Assembly: GCA_016290885.1 (NCBI GenBank)
Contig: JAEEVN010000001.1
Span: 1-64,000 of the forward strand
Reading direction: 5' to 3'
Length of the DNA stretch: 64,000 nt
DNA from: Caryophanales bacterium
GTDB lineage: Bacteria; Bacillota_I; Bacilli_A; RF39; UBA660
This document shows positions 13,024 through 21,800 of this stretch, piece by piece. Position numbers and translations under genes: made by a program. Each line of letters begins with the position of its first letter. The first letter of the stretch is position 1. The notes under the pieces were generated by a model. That model saw nothing but the letters and a program-made list of their open reading frames with translations, made no database searches and was not told the origin of the DNA.

Positions 13024-14778
13024 CTATTCCTCCTCTACTACTTTAATTCCAAGTTCTTCTAATTGTTTTGGTTCAAGTACACTAGGTGATCCCATCATTT
13101 GATCTTGACCAGATGCATTTGGTGGGAATGCTTGAACTTCTCTTAAGTTTGGTTCATCTTGAATAATCATTAAGATTCTATCAATACCAGGAGCCATACC
13201 TCCATGAGGTGGAGCACCATATTTAAATGCAGTAGCAAGTGATGTAAATCTTTCTTCAAGAGTTCCTTTTGGATAACCAACCTTTTCAAATCCTTTTTCA
13301 AGTAATTCTAAATCTGTATTTCTAATAGCTCCTGATGCTAATTCAAATCCATTTGCTACAAAGTCAAATTGGTGTGCTACTATATCTTCTAAGTTAGCTG
13401 ATTCATAGTCTTGTCCATCTAAAACTGGTTTAGAGAATGGATTATGACAGAAATCCCATTTCTTTTCTTTATCATCATATTCAAACATTGGGAAGTCTTT
13501 AATAATAGCAACTTCTATTCTATTTGGATCAATTAAACCTAATTTTCTACCTAATTCATCTCTTATTTGACCAGCAAATTTTTGAGCTACTTTTAAATTC
13601 TTATTAGCTATAAAGAACATAACTGAATTTGTTTTCATATCGAATTCTTTTATTAAATTATTTCTTTCTTCATCACTTAAGAATTTATCTATAGGTCCTT
13701 TTAATGAACCATCTTCCATTAAAGTAATATATCCAATACCTGGCATACCAATAGATGATGCGAAGTCTACTACTTCATTAAACCAACTATTAGGTTTAGT
13801 ACCTATATCATCTACTACTATTACTTTAATAATAGATTCACTAAATGGTTTAAATGTAGTATTTTTAAGTACTTCGGATGCATCTTTAATAATTAATGGG
13901 TTTCTTAAATCTGGTTTATCAGAACCATACATATTCATTGCATCTTTATAACTAATTTGTCTAAATGGTTTTTCATTTACCTTTTTATTACTGAATTTAC
14001 TAAATACATCATAGTAAATATCACTACCTATTTCTAATATATCTTCTTCAGTTACATAACTCATTTCAAAATCTAATTGGTAGAATTCTAAAGTTCTATC
14101 TTTTCTTCCATCTTCATCTCTAAAACAAGGTGCTATTTGGAAATATTTATCAAAACCACCAACCATTAATAATTCTTTATATATTTGTGGTGCTTGTGGT
14201 AATGCATAGAATCTTCCTTTAAATTTTCTACTAGGTACAACAAAGTCTCTTGCACCTTCAGGTGAACTAGCTGTTAATAAAGGTGTTTGAATTTCGGTAA
14301 AACCTAAATCATACATTTTATTTCTTAAGAAATGTAATACTTCTCCTCTTAATTTAATATTCTTATTAACTTCTGGATTTCTTAAGTCTAAATATCTATA
14401 TTTAAGTCTAACTTCTTCATTTGTTTCTTTACTCAAATCTATTTCAAAAGGAATTTGTTCTGCTCTTGAAGATAATAATTCAAGTTTTTCACAAACTACT
14501 TCAACTAAACCTGTAGGTAGTTTTTCATTGATAGTTTCTTCATCTCTTCTGATTACTTCTCCTTCTACTTTAATAACAGTTTCTTTTGAAATACCTTTTA
14601 ATAGACTTTCGTCATGAACTACAACTTGAGTTCTACCATAATTATCTCTTAGGTCTACAAATTGTACTCCTCCATGGTCTCTAATTGTATCAACAAAACC
14701 ACTTAATCTTACTTTTTTACCAATATCACTTTCTCTTAATTCACCACAATTATGAGTTCTAAAAATATTTTCTTTCAT
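13024..14778 (-). CDS. aspS: Aspartyl-tRNA synthetase, probably non-discriminating
   Basis: This class II synthetase attaches Asp to tRNA-Asp. In organisms lacking AsnRS it also charges tRNA-Asn for amidation by GatCAB. The 584-aa protein has the bacterial layout: OB anticodon-binding domain (1-110), catalytic domain with motif 2 FRDEDGRKDRTLEFYQLDFEMS, a GAD insert and motif 3 GMAPGIDRILM. In the OB fold the segment reads IRDHGG. DHGG is found in several non-discriminating enzymes, whereas the E. coli tRNA-Asp-specific enzyme has DLGS (from memory). The operon with gatCAB and the Asn-type T-box specifier point the same way. The start follows AAGGAGG. Confidence 0.96.
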   Translation of the reverse strand: MKENIFRTHNCGELRESDIGKKVRLSGFVDTIRDHGGVQFVDLRDNYGRTQVVVHDESLLKGISKETVIKVEGEVIRRDEETINEKLPTGLVEVVCEKLELLSSRAEQIPFEIDLSKETNEEVRLKYRYLDLRNPEVNKNIKLRGEVLHFLRNKMYDLGFTEIQTPLLTASSPEGARDFVVPSRKFKGRFYALPQAPQIYKELLMVGGFDKYFQIAPCFRDEDGRKDRTLEFYQLDFEMSYVTEEDILEIGSDIYYDVFSKFSNKKVNEKPFRQISYKDAMNMYGSDKPDLRNPLIIKDASEVLKNTTFKPFSESIIKVIVVDDIGTKPNSWFNEVVDFASSIGMPGIGYITLMEDGSLKGPIDKFLSDEERNNLIKEFDMKTNSVMFFIANKNLKVAQKFAGQIRDELGRKLGLIDPNRIEVAIIKDFPMFEYDDKEKKWDFCHNPFSKPVLDGQDYESANLEDIVAHQFDFVANGFELASGAIRNTDLELLEKGFEKVGYPKGTLEERFTSLATAFKYGAPPHGGMAPGIDRILMIIQDEPNLREVQAFPPNASGQDQMMGSPSVLEPKQLEELGIKVVEEE

Positions 14779-14796
14779 ATTTCCTCCTTATAAAAT

Positions 14797-15032
14797 AAAA
14801 AACAGTTATTAATCCCTACAAGGGACGAATAACTGTTAAATCCGTGGTACCACCCAAATTCATCATTATAATAATGACCTTTGATCTATAACGTTAGATA
14901 TACGTATTAACCTACTAATTTCAGTTAATAAACTCCAAGGTGTTCTTTCACAAATCTATCATAATCCATTTTCACCATCTAGGACTCTCTAATATGAATC
15001 GATATGTTACTCGTCCTTTTCTTCGTTTTTGC
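14797..15032 (-). promoter_or_regulatory. T-box riboswitch leader of aspS-gatCAB
   Basis: The minus-strand leader contains, in order, the AGTA element of stem I, an AGAGA bulge, the GGTG apical-loop motif, a specifier segment GAAAGAACACC (14939-14949), the T-box proper GGGTGGTACCACGGA (14841-14855) and a terminator. The terminator AACAGTTATT..AATAACTGTT with T6 lies at 14797-14838. Uncharged tRNA binding to specifier and T-box would favour the antiterminator. The specifier in the usual NNN-ACC register is AAC, an Asn codon (14942-14944). It overlaps a GAA Glu codon (14943-14945). This leader fills the 336-bp gap between aspS and the next gene upstream. Confidence 0.93.
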
Positions 15033-15038
15033 AACTAT

Positions 15039-15068
15039 ATATTAACACACTTTTCCCTTATAAGTCAA
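15039..15068 (-). promoter_or_regulatory. Promoter of the T-box operon
   Basis: TTGACT (15063-15068), an 18-bp spacer and TAATAT (15039-15044) place the transcript start near 15032, just ahead of stem I. Confidence 0.6.
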
Positions 15069-15097
15069 TGTATTTTATTAATTTTACATAAATAAGA

Positions 15098-15122
15098 AAA
15101 GAGGATATTATCCTCTTAATTA
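15098..15122 (-). terminator. Terminator of the first GLUG-protein gene
   Basis: TTAAGAGGATAATATCCTCTTTTCTTATTT overlaps the stop codon region of the gene ending at 15116. Confidence 0.6.
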
Positions 15123-18100
15123 TTAAATACTTTTAATGTTGGAAGCCCATCTTCATCAAGTTCATCATTAAATGCATTATCACCATTTATTATACTTAAT
15201 ATATCTGGTGCTTCTTCAGTTGTATAAGTTCCTACTCCTAAAGATGCTTCTGGAGTACATGAATCCCATCCTGGTAAACCAATACATCCAATTGCGAATC
15301 CATTTGGATCAGTATTAAACTTATTACCTGTTGAACTAGTATTATATTCATTTAGTATTTGCCCAACTTTTCTTTGTGAAGTAGATTCTGGTACATTTAT
15401 AGTTCCAGCATTAAAGCAATCTTTTGCTCCACTTACTGAAATACCACCAACATTTATACCAGAATTAATTGCACTCGATCTAGTAACAGTTATATTACCT
15501 TTATTGACTGAATTAACAGTTGGTGCACCACTAAATCCAAGGTTTAAACCAGCAATATTAACAGTTCCAGGATTAAAGTTTTCAAAGTTAATTTCTAAAT
15601 TCCCTAAGTTATATAAATTCTTAAGTGATGCATCACTTCCATATCCACCATTATAAGATATACCACCAATCATAACTGTATTTGATCCACCAGTTCCACC
15701 TTCAAATATTATATTTCCTGAATTATATGAATTTTCTATTATGTTAGTATTAGTAGCAAATCCTGCTATTTGTGCAGTATATGTAGATGTTACATTACCT
15801 CTATTATAAGAGTTCTTTATTGATCTGCATTGTGAACAGAATCCACCAATTAAGTTACCATTTAATGCAGGAACATATAGGTCTCCTGTATTATATGAAT
15901 TTGTAACATCACCTGCTTGATATCCTACTAGACCTCCTGCAGCAGTACCACCAAATACTGTAACTTTTCCTGTGTTATAGCTTTTATTGACATTTCCCAT
16001 AAAGTATGCAACAAGTCCTCCAGTATATCTTAATCCAGTAATATCACCTGTGTTATAACAATTTTCAACAAATGTTCCATCATTATAAGATCCACCCGCA
16101 GATCCCACAATACCTGACGCATATCCATATAATCCACTTATATCTCCTGTATTATATGAATTTGTTATTTTTAACGGACTACTTGTTCCAGCAACTATTC
16201 CCGCTACATAGCAACGTGGATTAGCTAATGCTGCTTCTTCTATTGTTATACCATTATTATATGTTTTCTTAGCAATTATATTTCCGGAATTATAACAATT
16301 TTCTATTACAGTTTCATTGCTTGCTCTTCCTACTAATCCACCTATATAGCCACCTTCTGATTCTCTTGGATTAGTGCCTGGCATATTTGAACTATTACCT
16401 GTATTATAAGAATCTTTGATATAAGCCTTTGAATATAATTCTCCTACAAGACCTGCATTTTGTGTCCCTGTATCAAAATTAAAGTCTCCATTATTAGCTG
16501 CATTTTCCATAAGAAGATATCCACCACCACATGTACCTACTATTCCACCAGTGCCTTGTGAATAACCTATAACATTACGATCTCCGTTATTAGTAACATT
16601 TCTAAATATTATATTTGGTTCGTCTGAAGCAGGAACACCTTCAATTTTATGAATTATTCCTGAAACATAATTTCCATCATATGACAAATTAATATTATTT
16701 GTTACATTTTCAAATCTAACTGACCCTTCAGAAGAAGAATTATGATAAGCAATTAATCCTGCTGAATAACCTGCATATGCATTACCATATGTTGTAACAT
16801 TTTCAACTGTTAAATTCTTATATGTATATCCTGAAAGAGCACCAAAGTTATATGTTGATGTATTAGCATACACATCAGATAGTGTTATATTTTTAAATGT
16901 AGCATTTGTTGAATGACCAAATAATCCTTTATAACCAGCTGGTGAACTATCATTAGTTATATATAAACCACTAATTATATGATTATCTCCATCATATGTA
17001 CCTGCAAATGTTTTATAAACATTTTGACTAGTTGATTGATCATAGTAATAGTATCCAGCAGATATCCATACATGTGCATTACTTAAATCTCCATTAGTTG
17101 CTTGGTCATTTAAATTATCATTAAGTTTAATATTCTTAATTTGTTTAATATATTGTCCTTCATATGTTGTTCCATTATTTACTGATTTTGCAAAACATGC
17201 CAATTGATTTGCAGTTTTGATTTGATATGGATCAGATTCTGTTCCACTTCCACCTTCAAATACTTTATCTGGTGTTAATACTCCTCTTGCATCACAATCT
17301 CCATCCCATGTTTCTATTAAATCTATTTCTTCATTTACTGTTACTACTAATTCTTTAGATTTAGTTATTGGATTAACTATTGCACTAAGTAAATTATCTA
17401 AACCAAATACTCCTGCTAGTACTGTGAATGATAAACTAAGTGTTGCTACTCCAGTTATTACACCTGCAGTTACTTTTTGTTTTTTAGTTTTTAATTTTCT
17501 AAATAATACTGCATATATACCTAATCCACTTACAAAGAATAATAATGTTATTAATATTATATTATCTAGTGTCTTTGGATTAGAAGGTATTGGTTTTGGT
17601 GTTGGTTTATCTGGATCTACAGGTATAACCTTCTTTTCACATATCTTTTTAGTTTCATTATATATTTCATCATCAGCACATTCTACTGGTTTTTCTGGTT
17701 TAACGCATATACCATTTTCATTTCTTTCCATTCCTTCTGGACATAAACACATACTTTCATCTTCAGAAAGTATTTCTCCTTCAGGACAACTACCTTCATC
17801 ATAAGTATATTTTATTTTTACTTGTGATGTAGTTGAACCATTAGTTGCGCCTTCTTTAACTTTAGCATTAATTATTACTTTATTTGTATCATTACCATTT
17901 ATTGCTAATCCGCCTTCAGGTAAATTAGAAGTATATTCAATATTTGGGTTCTCATTTTCAAAATCTATACTTCTTAGAGTCCCTGCTCTATCCCCTGAGT
18001 TTGTTACAGTGATTGAGAAATTTACTTCCGCTCCTATATCTTCAAATAGAACATCTAATGACTTGTTAGGGGCATCTATGCTTGTTATAGTCCCTAATGT

Positions 18101-18205
18101 TCCAGTTCCTTCTTCTTCAATATTTGTTACATCTACATTAAATGTTAATGCTTTAACATTAAATATAAATAAAAACATTCCTAAAAATAATAATATTTTT
18201 TTCAT
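15116..18205 (-). CDS. GLUG-repeat surface protein with internal sorting-like signal
   Basis: This 1029-aa exported protein has a signal peptide (1-19, ending KAL). A DUF11/Ig-like domain covers 20-135, and a Cys-rich stretch (about 139-190, CPEGE...CLCPEG...GICV...ECADDEIY...KKICEKK) follows. After a Pro-rich linker, NPKTLDN at 209-215 leads straight into TM1 (216-235), a Lys-rich loop (KLKTKKQK) and TM2 (245-268). Residues about 315-1000 are a long series of GLUG-type repeats (NCYNTGDITG...GGLVG), predicted as a beta-helix outside the cell. Topology therefore places both flanks outside. Its first 300 residues are nearly identical to the gene at 58213. NPKTxD-TM-Lys resembles a sortase signal placed mid-protein with TG changed to TL. 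Function: adhesin-like, unknown ligand. Confidence 0.85.
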   Translation of the reverse strand: MKKILLFLGMFLFIFNVKALTFNVDVTNIEEEGTGTLGTITSIDAPNKSLDVLFEDIGAEVNFSITVTNSGDRAGTLRSIDFENENPNIEYTSNLPEGGLAINGNDTNKVIINAKVKEGATNGSTTSQVKIKYTYDEGSCPEGEILSEDESMCLCPEGMERNENGICVKPEKPVECADDEIYNETKKICEKKVIPVDPDKPTPKPIPSNPKTLDNIILITLLFFVSGLGIYAVLFRKLKTKKQKVTAGVITGVATLSLSFTVLAGVFGLDNLLSAIVNPITKSKELVVTVNEEIDLIETWDGDCDARGVLTPDKVFEGGSGTESDPYQIKTANQLACFAKSVNNGTTYEGQYIKQIKNIKLNDNLNDQATNGDLSNAHVWISAGYYYYDQSTSQNVYKTFAGTYDGDNHIISGLYITNDSSPAGYKGLFGHSTNATFKNITLSDVYANTSTYNFGALSGYTYKNLTVENVTTYGNAYAGYSAGLIAYHNSSSEGSVRFENVTNNINLSYDGNYVSGIIHKIEGVPASDEPNIIFRNVTNNGDRNVIGYSQGTGGIVGTCGGGYLLMENAANNGDFNFDTGTQNAGLVGELYSKAYIKDSYNTGNSSNMPGTNPRESEGGYIGGLVGRASNETVIENCYNSGNIIAKKTYNNGITIEEAALANPRCYVAGIVAGTSSPLKITNSYNTGDISGLYGYASGIVGSAGGSYNDGTFVENCYNTGDITGLRYTGGLVAYFMGNVNKSYNTGKVTVFGGTAAGGLVGYQAGDVTNSYNTGDLYVPALNGNLIGGFCSQCRSIKNSYNRGNVTSTYTAQIAGFATNTNIIENSYNSGNIIFEGGTGGSNTVMIGGISYNGGYGSDASLKNLYNLGNLEINFENFNPGTVNIAGLNLGFSGAPTVNSVNKGNITVTRSSAINSGINVGGISVSGAKDCFNAGTINVPESTSQRKVGQILNEYNTSSTGNKFNTDPNGFAIGCIGLPGWDSCTPEASLGVGTYTTEEAPDILSIINGDNAFNDELDEDGLPTLKVFNN
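17330..17800. repeat. Direct-repeat copy A of the GLUG-protein anchor region
   Basis: The DNA coding for the Cys-rich linker, TM1, TM2 and following 30 residues is nearly identical to 60530-60990, in the same orientation and about 43 kb apart. Long identical blocks include the TM2 coding sequence. Confidence 0.7.
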
Positions 18206-18230
18206 ATATACATATCTCCCTATTATTTTA

Positions 18231-18283
18231 ATTATAACATAGTAAAAATAAAAAAGAAAACTATGTTTTATATAGTTTTCTTT
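18231..18283 (-). terminator. Terminator of the second GLUG gene fused to extended -10 of the first
   Basis: AAGAAAACTAT..ATAGTTTTCTT with a T-rich tail (18249-18282) is followed by TG-T-TATAAT (-10 at 18231-18236). Confidence 0.7.
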
Positions 18284-18290
18284 TACTTTA

Positions 18291-21215
18291 CTAATTAAAT
18301 GCTTTTAATGTTGGAAGTGTTTCTCCTTCTTTTATTTCAAATGCATCATCACCATTTATTATACTTAATATATCAGGAACCGAATCATTTATAGCATTAC
18401 TAATAGTTATAATATGATGTTCTCCGTTAAAGCCATCTTCACTAATTGGATCATCTAACGCTGAATCATCTAATTCTACTAAACCTAAATTGTAGTTATT
18501 AGTAGAATCACTACTTGGTGTAGTACCATATAAGCCAATAGTATGTGGACCAGTATATTTATTATTTACATTAAGTTTAATATTACCCGAATTAACTGAA
18601 TTTGATACAGGAAAGTCTCCTATACCAATACCTGCTGCTAATATTGTTGGAAAATTTGTACCATCATCATTTAGGGAAATATTTCCTAAATTATATGAAT
18701 TAGTAATTGCATCTCCATCAACCATTATTCCTGAATATGACACTTTTTCATCAGATTCACTTGTTCTTAAACCACCATTTGTTATTGTTATATTACCAAA
18801 ATTATATGAATTAGAAACAGTCTTACCTCTACCTGTAATACCTCCTATATATTTATCATAATTTTTAGAAGTTATATTACCTTTGTTATAACTATTCTTT
18901 ACATCTCCACAGATACCGCAAATACCACCAAGCCATACTCCTGTACCATCGGAATTTAAAATTATTTCTCCTTCATTATAAGAATTTTCTACATCAACAT
19001 AGCGATAAGAATAGTCTCCAGTTGCTACTAAACCACCTACATATCCCCAAGATGTAGAAGCAGTTATTTTTCCTTTATTATATGAATTTTTGATTAAACC
19101 ATCGATGTCTGCGACTAACCCTCCAACAACAGGAGCTGTAGTTATTATATCTCCAGTATTATAGCAATCCTCAATTAATGTATCACCATGAAATTCAGTC
19201 TCTCCAAGAAGTCCACCAAGTCTTCCATAACCTTCAGTTTGAATGTTTCCAGTATTAAATGATTTTTTAACTGCTAATTTTGTCATTATACTTTCATATC
19301 CTACTAATCCACCAATCGAAGCAGCTTGAGCGTTTGTAATATTACCAGAATTAAAGCTATTATTGATTGTACCATCATAAACCCTAAATTCACCAAATAA
19401 TCCGCCAACTTTACTATCACAATTTATTATATTACCTGTATTATATGCATTGTCTACAATCGTATTAGTAGATGTTAAGTCTCCAACTATTCCTCCAACG
19501 TATAGTGTTTCATCATCTTCAGTACAAACAATATTTCCTTTATTTGCAACATTTTTAAAATTTGTATTATCAATGTTCATTGCATATCCAATCATACCAC
19601 CTGAAAAACCTGATGAAGAAATTTCTCCATTATTTACAACATTTTCAAAATTGATTGTAAAACCACCATAAATATTTCCTATAAAACCTGTATTAACTCC
19701 ATTAATGTTATTAACTGAATTAAAAATGTTTATATCATCACAAACACCATCAGGATTATCTACTCTATAAACAAAACCAACTCCACCAGTTGCATTACCA
19801 TAAGTCTTAACATTATCTATTGTTATTGCGTGATACATTGTACCTAAAACAGCAGAACAAGGAGTAAAAGGTGAACAATTTAAATAAGCATCTGAGATTT
19901 GAATATTTTTTAATTCTGCCCTATCTGCGCTTCCAAATAAAGCAAATCCTTTTGAATAGTATTCATCATCAACTATGTATAATCCACTTATTACATAATT
20001 ATCTCCATCAAAAGTTCCATTAAATGTTCGTTTAATTGATGAGCCAATACTACTATCATAATATTCTGCAAATCCAGCAGGTGTCCAAACATGTGCATTA
20101 CTTAAATCACCTGATGCTGCTTGTTCATTTAAATGCTCATTTAATTTAATACTTCTCGTTTGTTTAATAAATTGTCCTTCATAGGTATTTCCTTCATTTA
20201 CTGATTTTGCAAAACAACTTAATTGTTCTGCATTTTTTACTTGATATGGATCAGATTCTGTTCCAGAACCGCCATCAAATATATTTTCTGGTGTTAAATC
20301 ATTAGTATCTAATGAACATTCTCCATCCCATGTTTCTATTAAATCTATTTCTTCATTTACGTCTACTATTATTATTCTTTCTTCTGATATAATGTCTGCT
20401 ATTGCTCCTAGTAAATTATCTAGTCCAAACACTGATGCTAGTACTGTAAATGATAATGTTATTGTAATAACTCCAGTTATTACACCTGCAGTAACTTTTT
20501 TCTTATTTGTATTTAATTTCTTAAACATTGCAGCATATATACCAAGTCCACTTACTATAAATAATAAAGTTATTAATATTATATTATCCATAGTTTTTGG
20601 ATTACTTGGTGTAACTGGTGCTACTGGTATTACTTTCTTTTCACAAATTTTCTTTTCTTCATTATATATTTCATCAGTAGCACACTCAACTGGTTTTTCT
20701 GGTGTTACACAGATTCCTTGTTCATTTCTTTCTGTTCCATCAAGACATAAACATGTTCTTTCATCATCAGATAGTACTTCTCCTTTAGGGCAAATACCTT
20801 CTTCATATACATATCTAATTGTAATTTTTGATGCACTTTTTCCATTTACTGGAGTTTCTGTTAATCTTGCAGTTACTAAAATTTCATTTTTATCAAAACC
20901 ATCAATAACAAGTCCAGTCTCAGGTATATTTGATGTATATTTTATGCTTGGATTTCCTGAATCAAATGAAATACTACGAAGTAATTTTACTTTAGATCCT
21001 GTATTTGTAATAGTAATTTTAAAATTTACTTCATCACCCTTATCATGGAATATAACATCTAGTGTTTTACCCCCAATATTAATTGTTTCAATTGAACCTA
21101 TTGTACCATTATTTCCTTCGTCTTCTATATTTGTTATATCTATATTAAATGTTAATGCTTTAACATTTGTTATAAATAAAAACATTAATAATATTAATAA
21201 TATTTTCTTCTTCAT
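18291..21215 (-). CDS. GLUG-repeat surface protein, second paralogue
   Basis: The 974-aa paralogue has the same plan: signal peptide, Ig-like N-domain, Cys-rich linker (ICPKGE...CLCLDG...GICV), then NPKTMDN directly before TM1. A KKLNTNKKK loop, TM2 and GLUG repeats (NSFNSGNITN, GGLVGYES, NCYNTGDI) complete it. The N-terminal part is more diverged from the other two copies than they are from each other, and the PDPDKPTPKP spacer is shortened. The ATG at 21215 is chosen over the track's 21221 because AGGAAGG touches the first ATG. It is tandem with the first copy, but each gene has its own terminator and promoter. The large plus-strand ORF at 20392-21249 is its shadow. Confidence 0.84.
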   Translation of the reverse strand: MKKKILLILLMFLFITNVKALTFNIDITNIEDEGNNGTIGSIETINIGGKTLDVIFHDKGDEVNFKITITNTGSKVKLLRSISFDSGNPSIKYTSNIPETGLVIDGFDKNEILVTARLTETPVNGKSASKITIRYVYEEGICPKGEVLSDDERTCLCLDGTERNEQGICVTPEKPVECATDEIYNEEKKICEKKVIPVAPVTPSNPKTMDNIILITLLFIVSGLGIYAAMFKKLNTNKKKVTAGVITGVITITLSFTVLASVFGLDNLLGAIADIISEERIIIVDVNEEIDLIETWDGECSLDTNDLTPENIFDGGSGTESDPYQVKNAEQLSCFAKSVNEGNTYEGQFIKQTRSIKLNEHLNEQAASGDLSNAHVWTPAGFAEYYDSSIGSSIKRTFNGTFDGDNYVISGLYIVDDEYYSKGFALFGSADRAELKNIQISDAYLNCSPFTPCSAVLGTMYHAITIDNVKTYGNATGGVGFVYRVDNPDGVCDDINIFNSVNNINGVNTGFIGNIYGGFTINFENVVNNGEISSSGFSGGMIGYAMNIDNTNFKNVANKGNIVCTEDDETLYVGGIVGDLTSTNTIVDNAYNTGNIINCDSKVGGLFGEFRVYDGTINNSFNSGNITNAQAASIGGLVGYESIMTKLAVKKSFNTGNIQTEGYGRLGGLLGETEFHGDTLIEDCYNTGDIITTAPVVGGLVADIDGLIKNSYNKGKITASTSWGYVGGLVATGDYSYRYVDVENSYNEGEIILNSDGTGVWLGGICGICGDVKNSYNKGNITSKNYDKYIGGITGRGKTVSNSYNFGNITITNGGLRTSESDEKVSYSGIMVDGDAITNSYNLGNISLNDDGTNFPTILAAGIGIGDFPVSNSVNSGNIKLNVNNKYTGPHTIGLYGTTPSSDSTNNYNLGLVELDDSALDDPISEDGFNGEHHIITISNAINDSVPDILSIINGDDAFEIKEGETLPTLKAFN

Positions 21216-21242
21216 ATGCATACCTTCCTATTGTCCATATCA

Positions 21243-21281
21243 ATTATAGCATAAAAAAAGAAATTATTTAAAAATAATTTC
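21243..21281 (-). terminator. Terminator of the DUF898-like gene fused to extended -10 of the second GLUG gene
   Basis: GAAATTATTTTTAAATAATTTC with T7, followed by ATG-C-TATAAT (-10 at 21243-21248). Confidence 0.75.
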
Positions 21282-21288
21282 TTCTATT

Positions 21289-21597
21289 TTACGCTACAAA
21301 ATGTGTATGTTTTGTTATCCATTTTTTTAGTTTAATATTTAACCAGAATCCATATATACCAAATGTAATTATAGTTAATAAAAACCATTTAATCCAGTTT
21401 CCAAATAACTGTATTGCTTTACCATCGAAAGATAATCTTTTTCCTTCGATAACTGTATGTTTTGTTTCCCAACTATAAACCATACATACAGCCCAAGGAT
21501 AACAAATACCTAGTGTAAATACTGTTACTAATGCTCCAAGTATTCTCCATCCAATTAATTGAAGTAATCCTCCATCAAAATAAGATTTATTTTCCAT
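21289..21597 (-). CDS. DUF898/YjgN-like small membrane protein
   Basis: The 102-aa membrane protein has two or more hydrophobic segments. The paired motifs FDGGLLQLIGWRILG and FDGKAIQLFGNWIKW, each followed by a TxxFxxGIxxxW segment (VFTLGICYPWAVC, IITFGIYGFWLNI), are the internal repeat of the DUF898/YjgN family. The biochemical function is unknown. The start is the ATG at 21597 after AGGAGG, not the track's 21627, which overlaps the TATAAT at 21616-21621. It is monocistronic between tRNA-Asn and the GLUG genes. Confidence 0.7.
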   Translation of the reverse strand: MENKSYFDGGLLQLIGWRILGALVTVFTLGICYPWAVCMVYSWETKHTVIEGKRLSFDGKAIQLFGNWIKWFLLTIITFGIYGFWLNIKLKKWITKHTHFVA

Positions 21598-21615
21598 ATA
21601 TATCCTCCTAAAGTA

Positions 21616-21650
21616 ATTATAACACAAAAAAAAGAACCTTACGGTTCTTT
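21616..21650 (-). terminator. Terminator of tRNA-Asn fused to extended -10 of the DUF898-like gene
   Basis: AAAGAACCGTAAGGTTCTTT with T8 follows tRNA-Asn and runs into TG-T-TATAAT (-10 at 21616-21621). Confidence 0.8.
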
Positions 21651-21661
21651 TTTAATCAACA

Positions 21662-21737
21662 TGGCGCTCGATACAGGACTCGGACCTGTGACATCTTGAT
21701 TAACAGTCAAGCGCTCTACCAACTGAGCTAATCGAGC
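21662..21737 (-). tRNA. tRNA-Asn (GUU)
   Basis: The 76-nt cloverleaf has acceptor GCTCGAT/ATCGAGC, discriminator G and encoded CCA. The anticodon loop CTGTTAA reads GUU. This is a presumed ligand of the T-box at 14.8-15.0 kb and a substrate of the AspRS/GatCAB pair. Confidence 0.96.
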
Positions 21738-21744
21738 AATTCTC

Positions 21745-21787
21745 GTTGACAATATAAATGATAACATTTATCACTTTTGTTGTCAAC
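21745..21787 (-). promoter_or_regulatory. tRNA-Asn promoter embedded in a nested palindrome
   Basis: TTGACA (21781-21786), 17 bp and TATCAT (21758-21763) form a near-consensus promoter. The outer arms GTTGACAA/TTGTCAAC (21745-21752, 21780-21787) and inner arms ATAAATG/CATTTAT (21754-21760, 21765-21771) are symmetric about it. The same dyad could serve as an RNA hairpin after the upstream adhesin gene, but it has no U-tract. Confidence 0.6.
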
Positions 21788-21800
21788 AAGATTTTTTAAA

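Noticed and set aside
20392-21249. 285-aa plus-strand ORF
   Set aside because: It is antisense to the start of the second GLUG gene, rich in Ser/Leu/Phe as expected from a shadow of AT-rich coding sequence, with no ribosome-binding site. The similar shadows at 17424 and 18009 sit opposite the paralogue.
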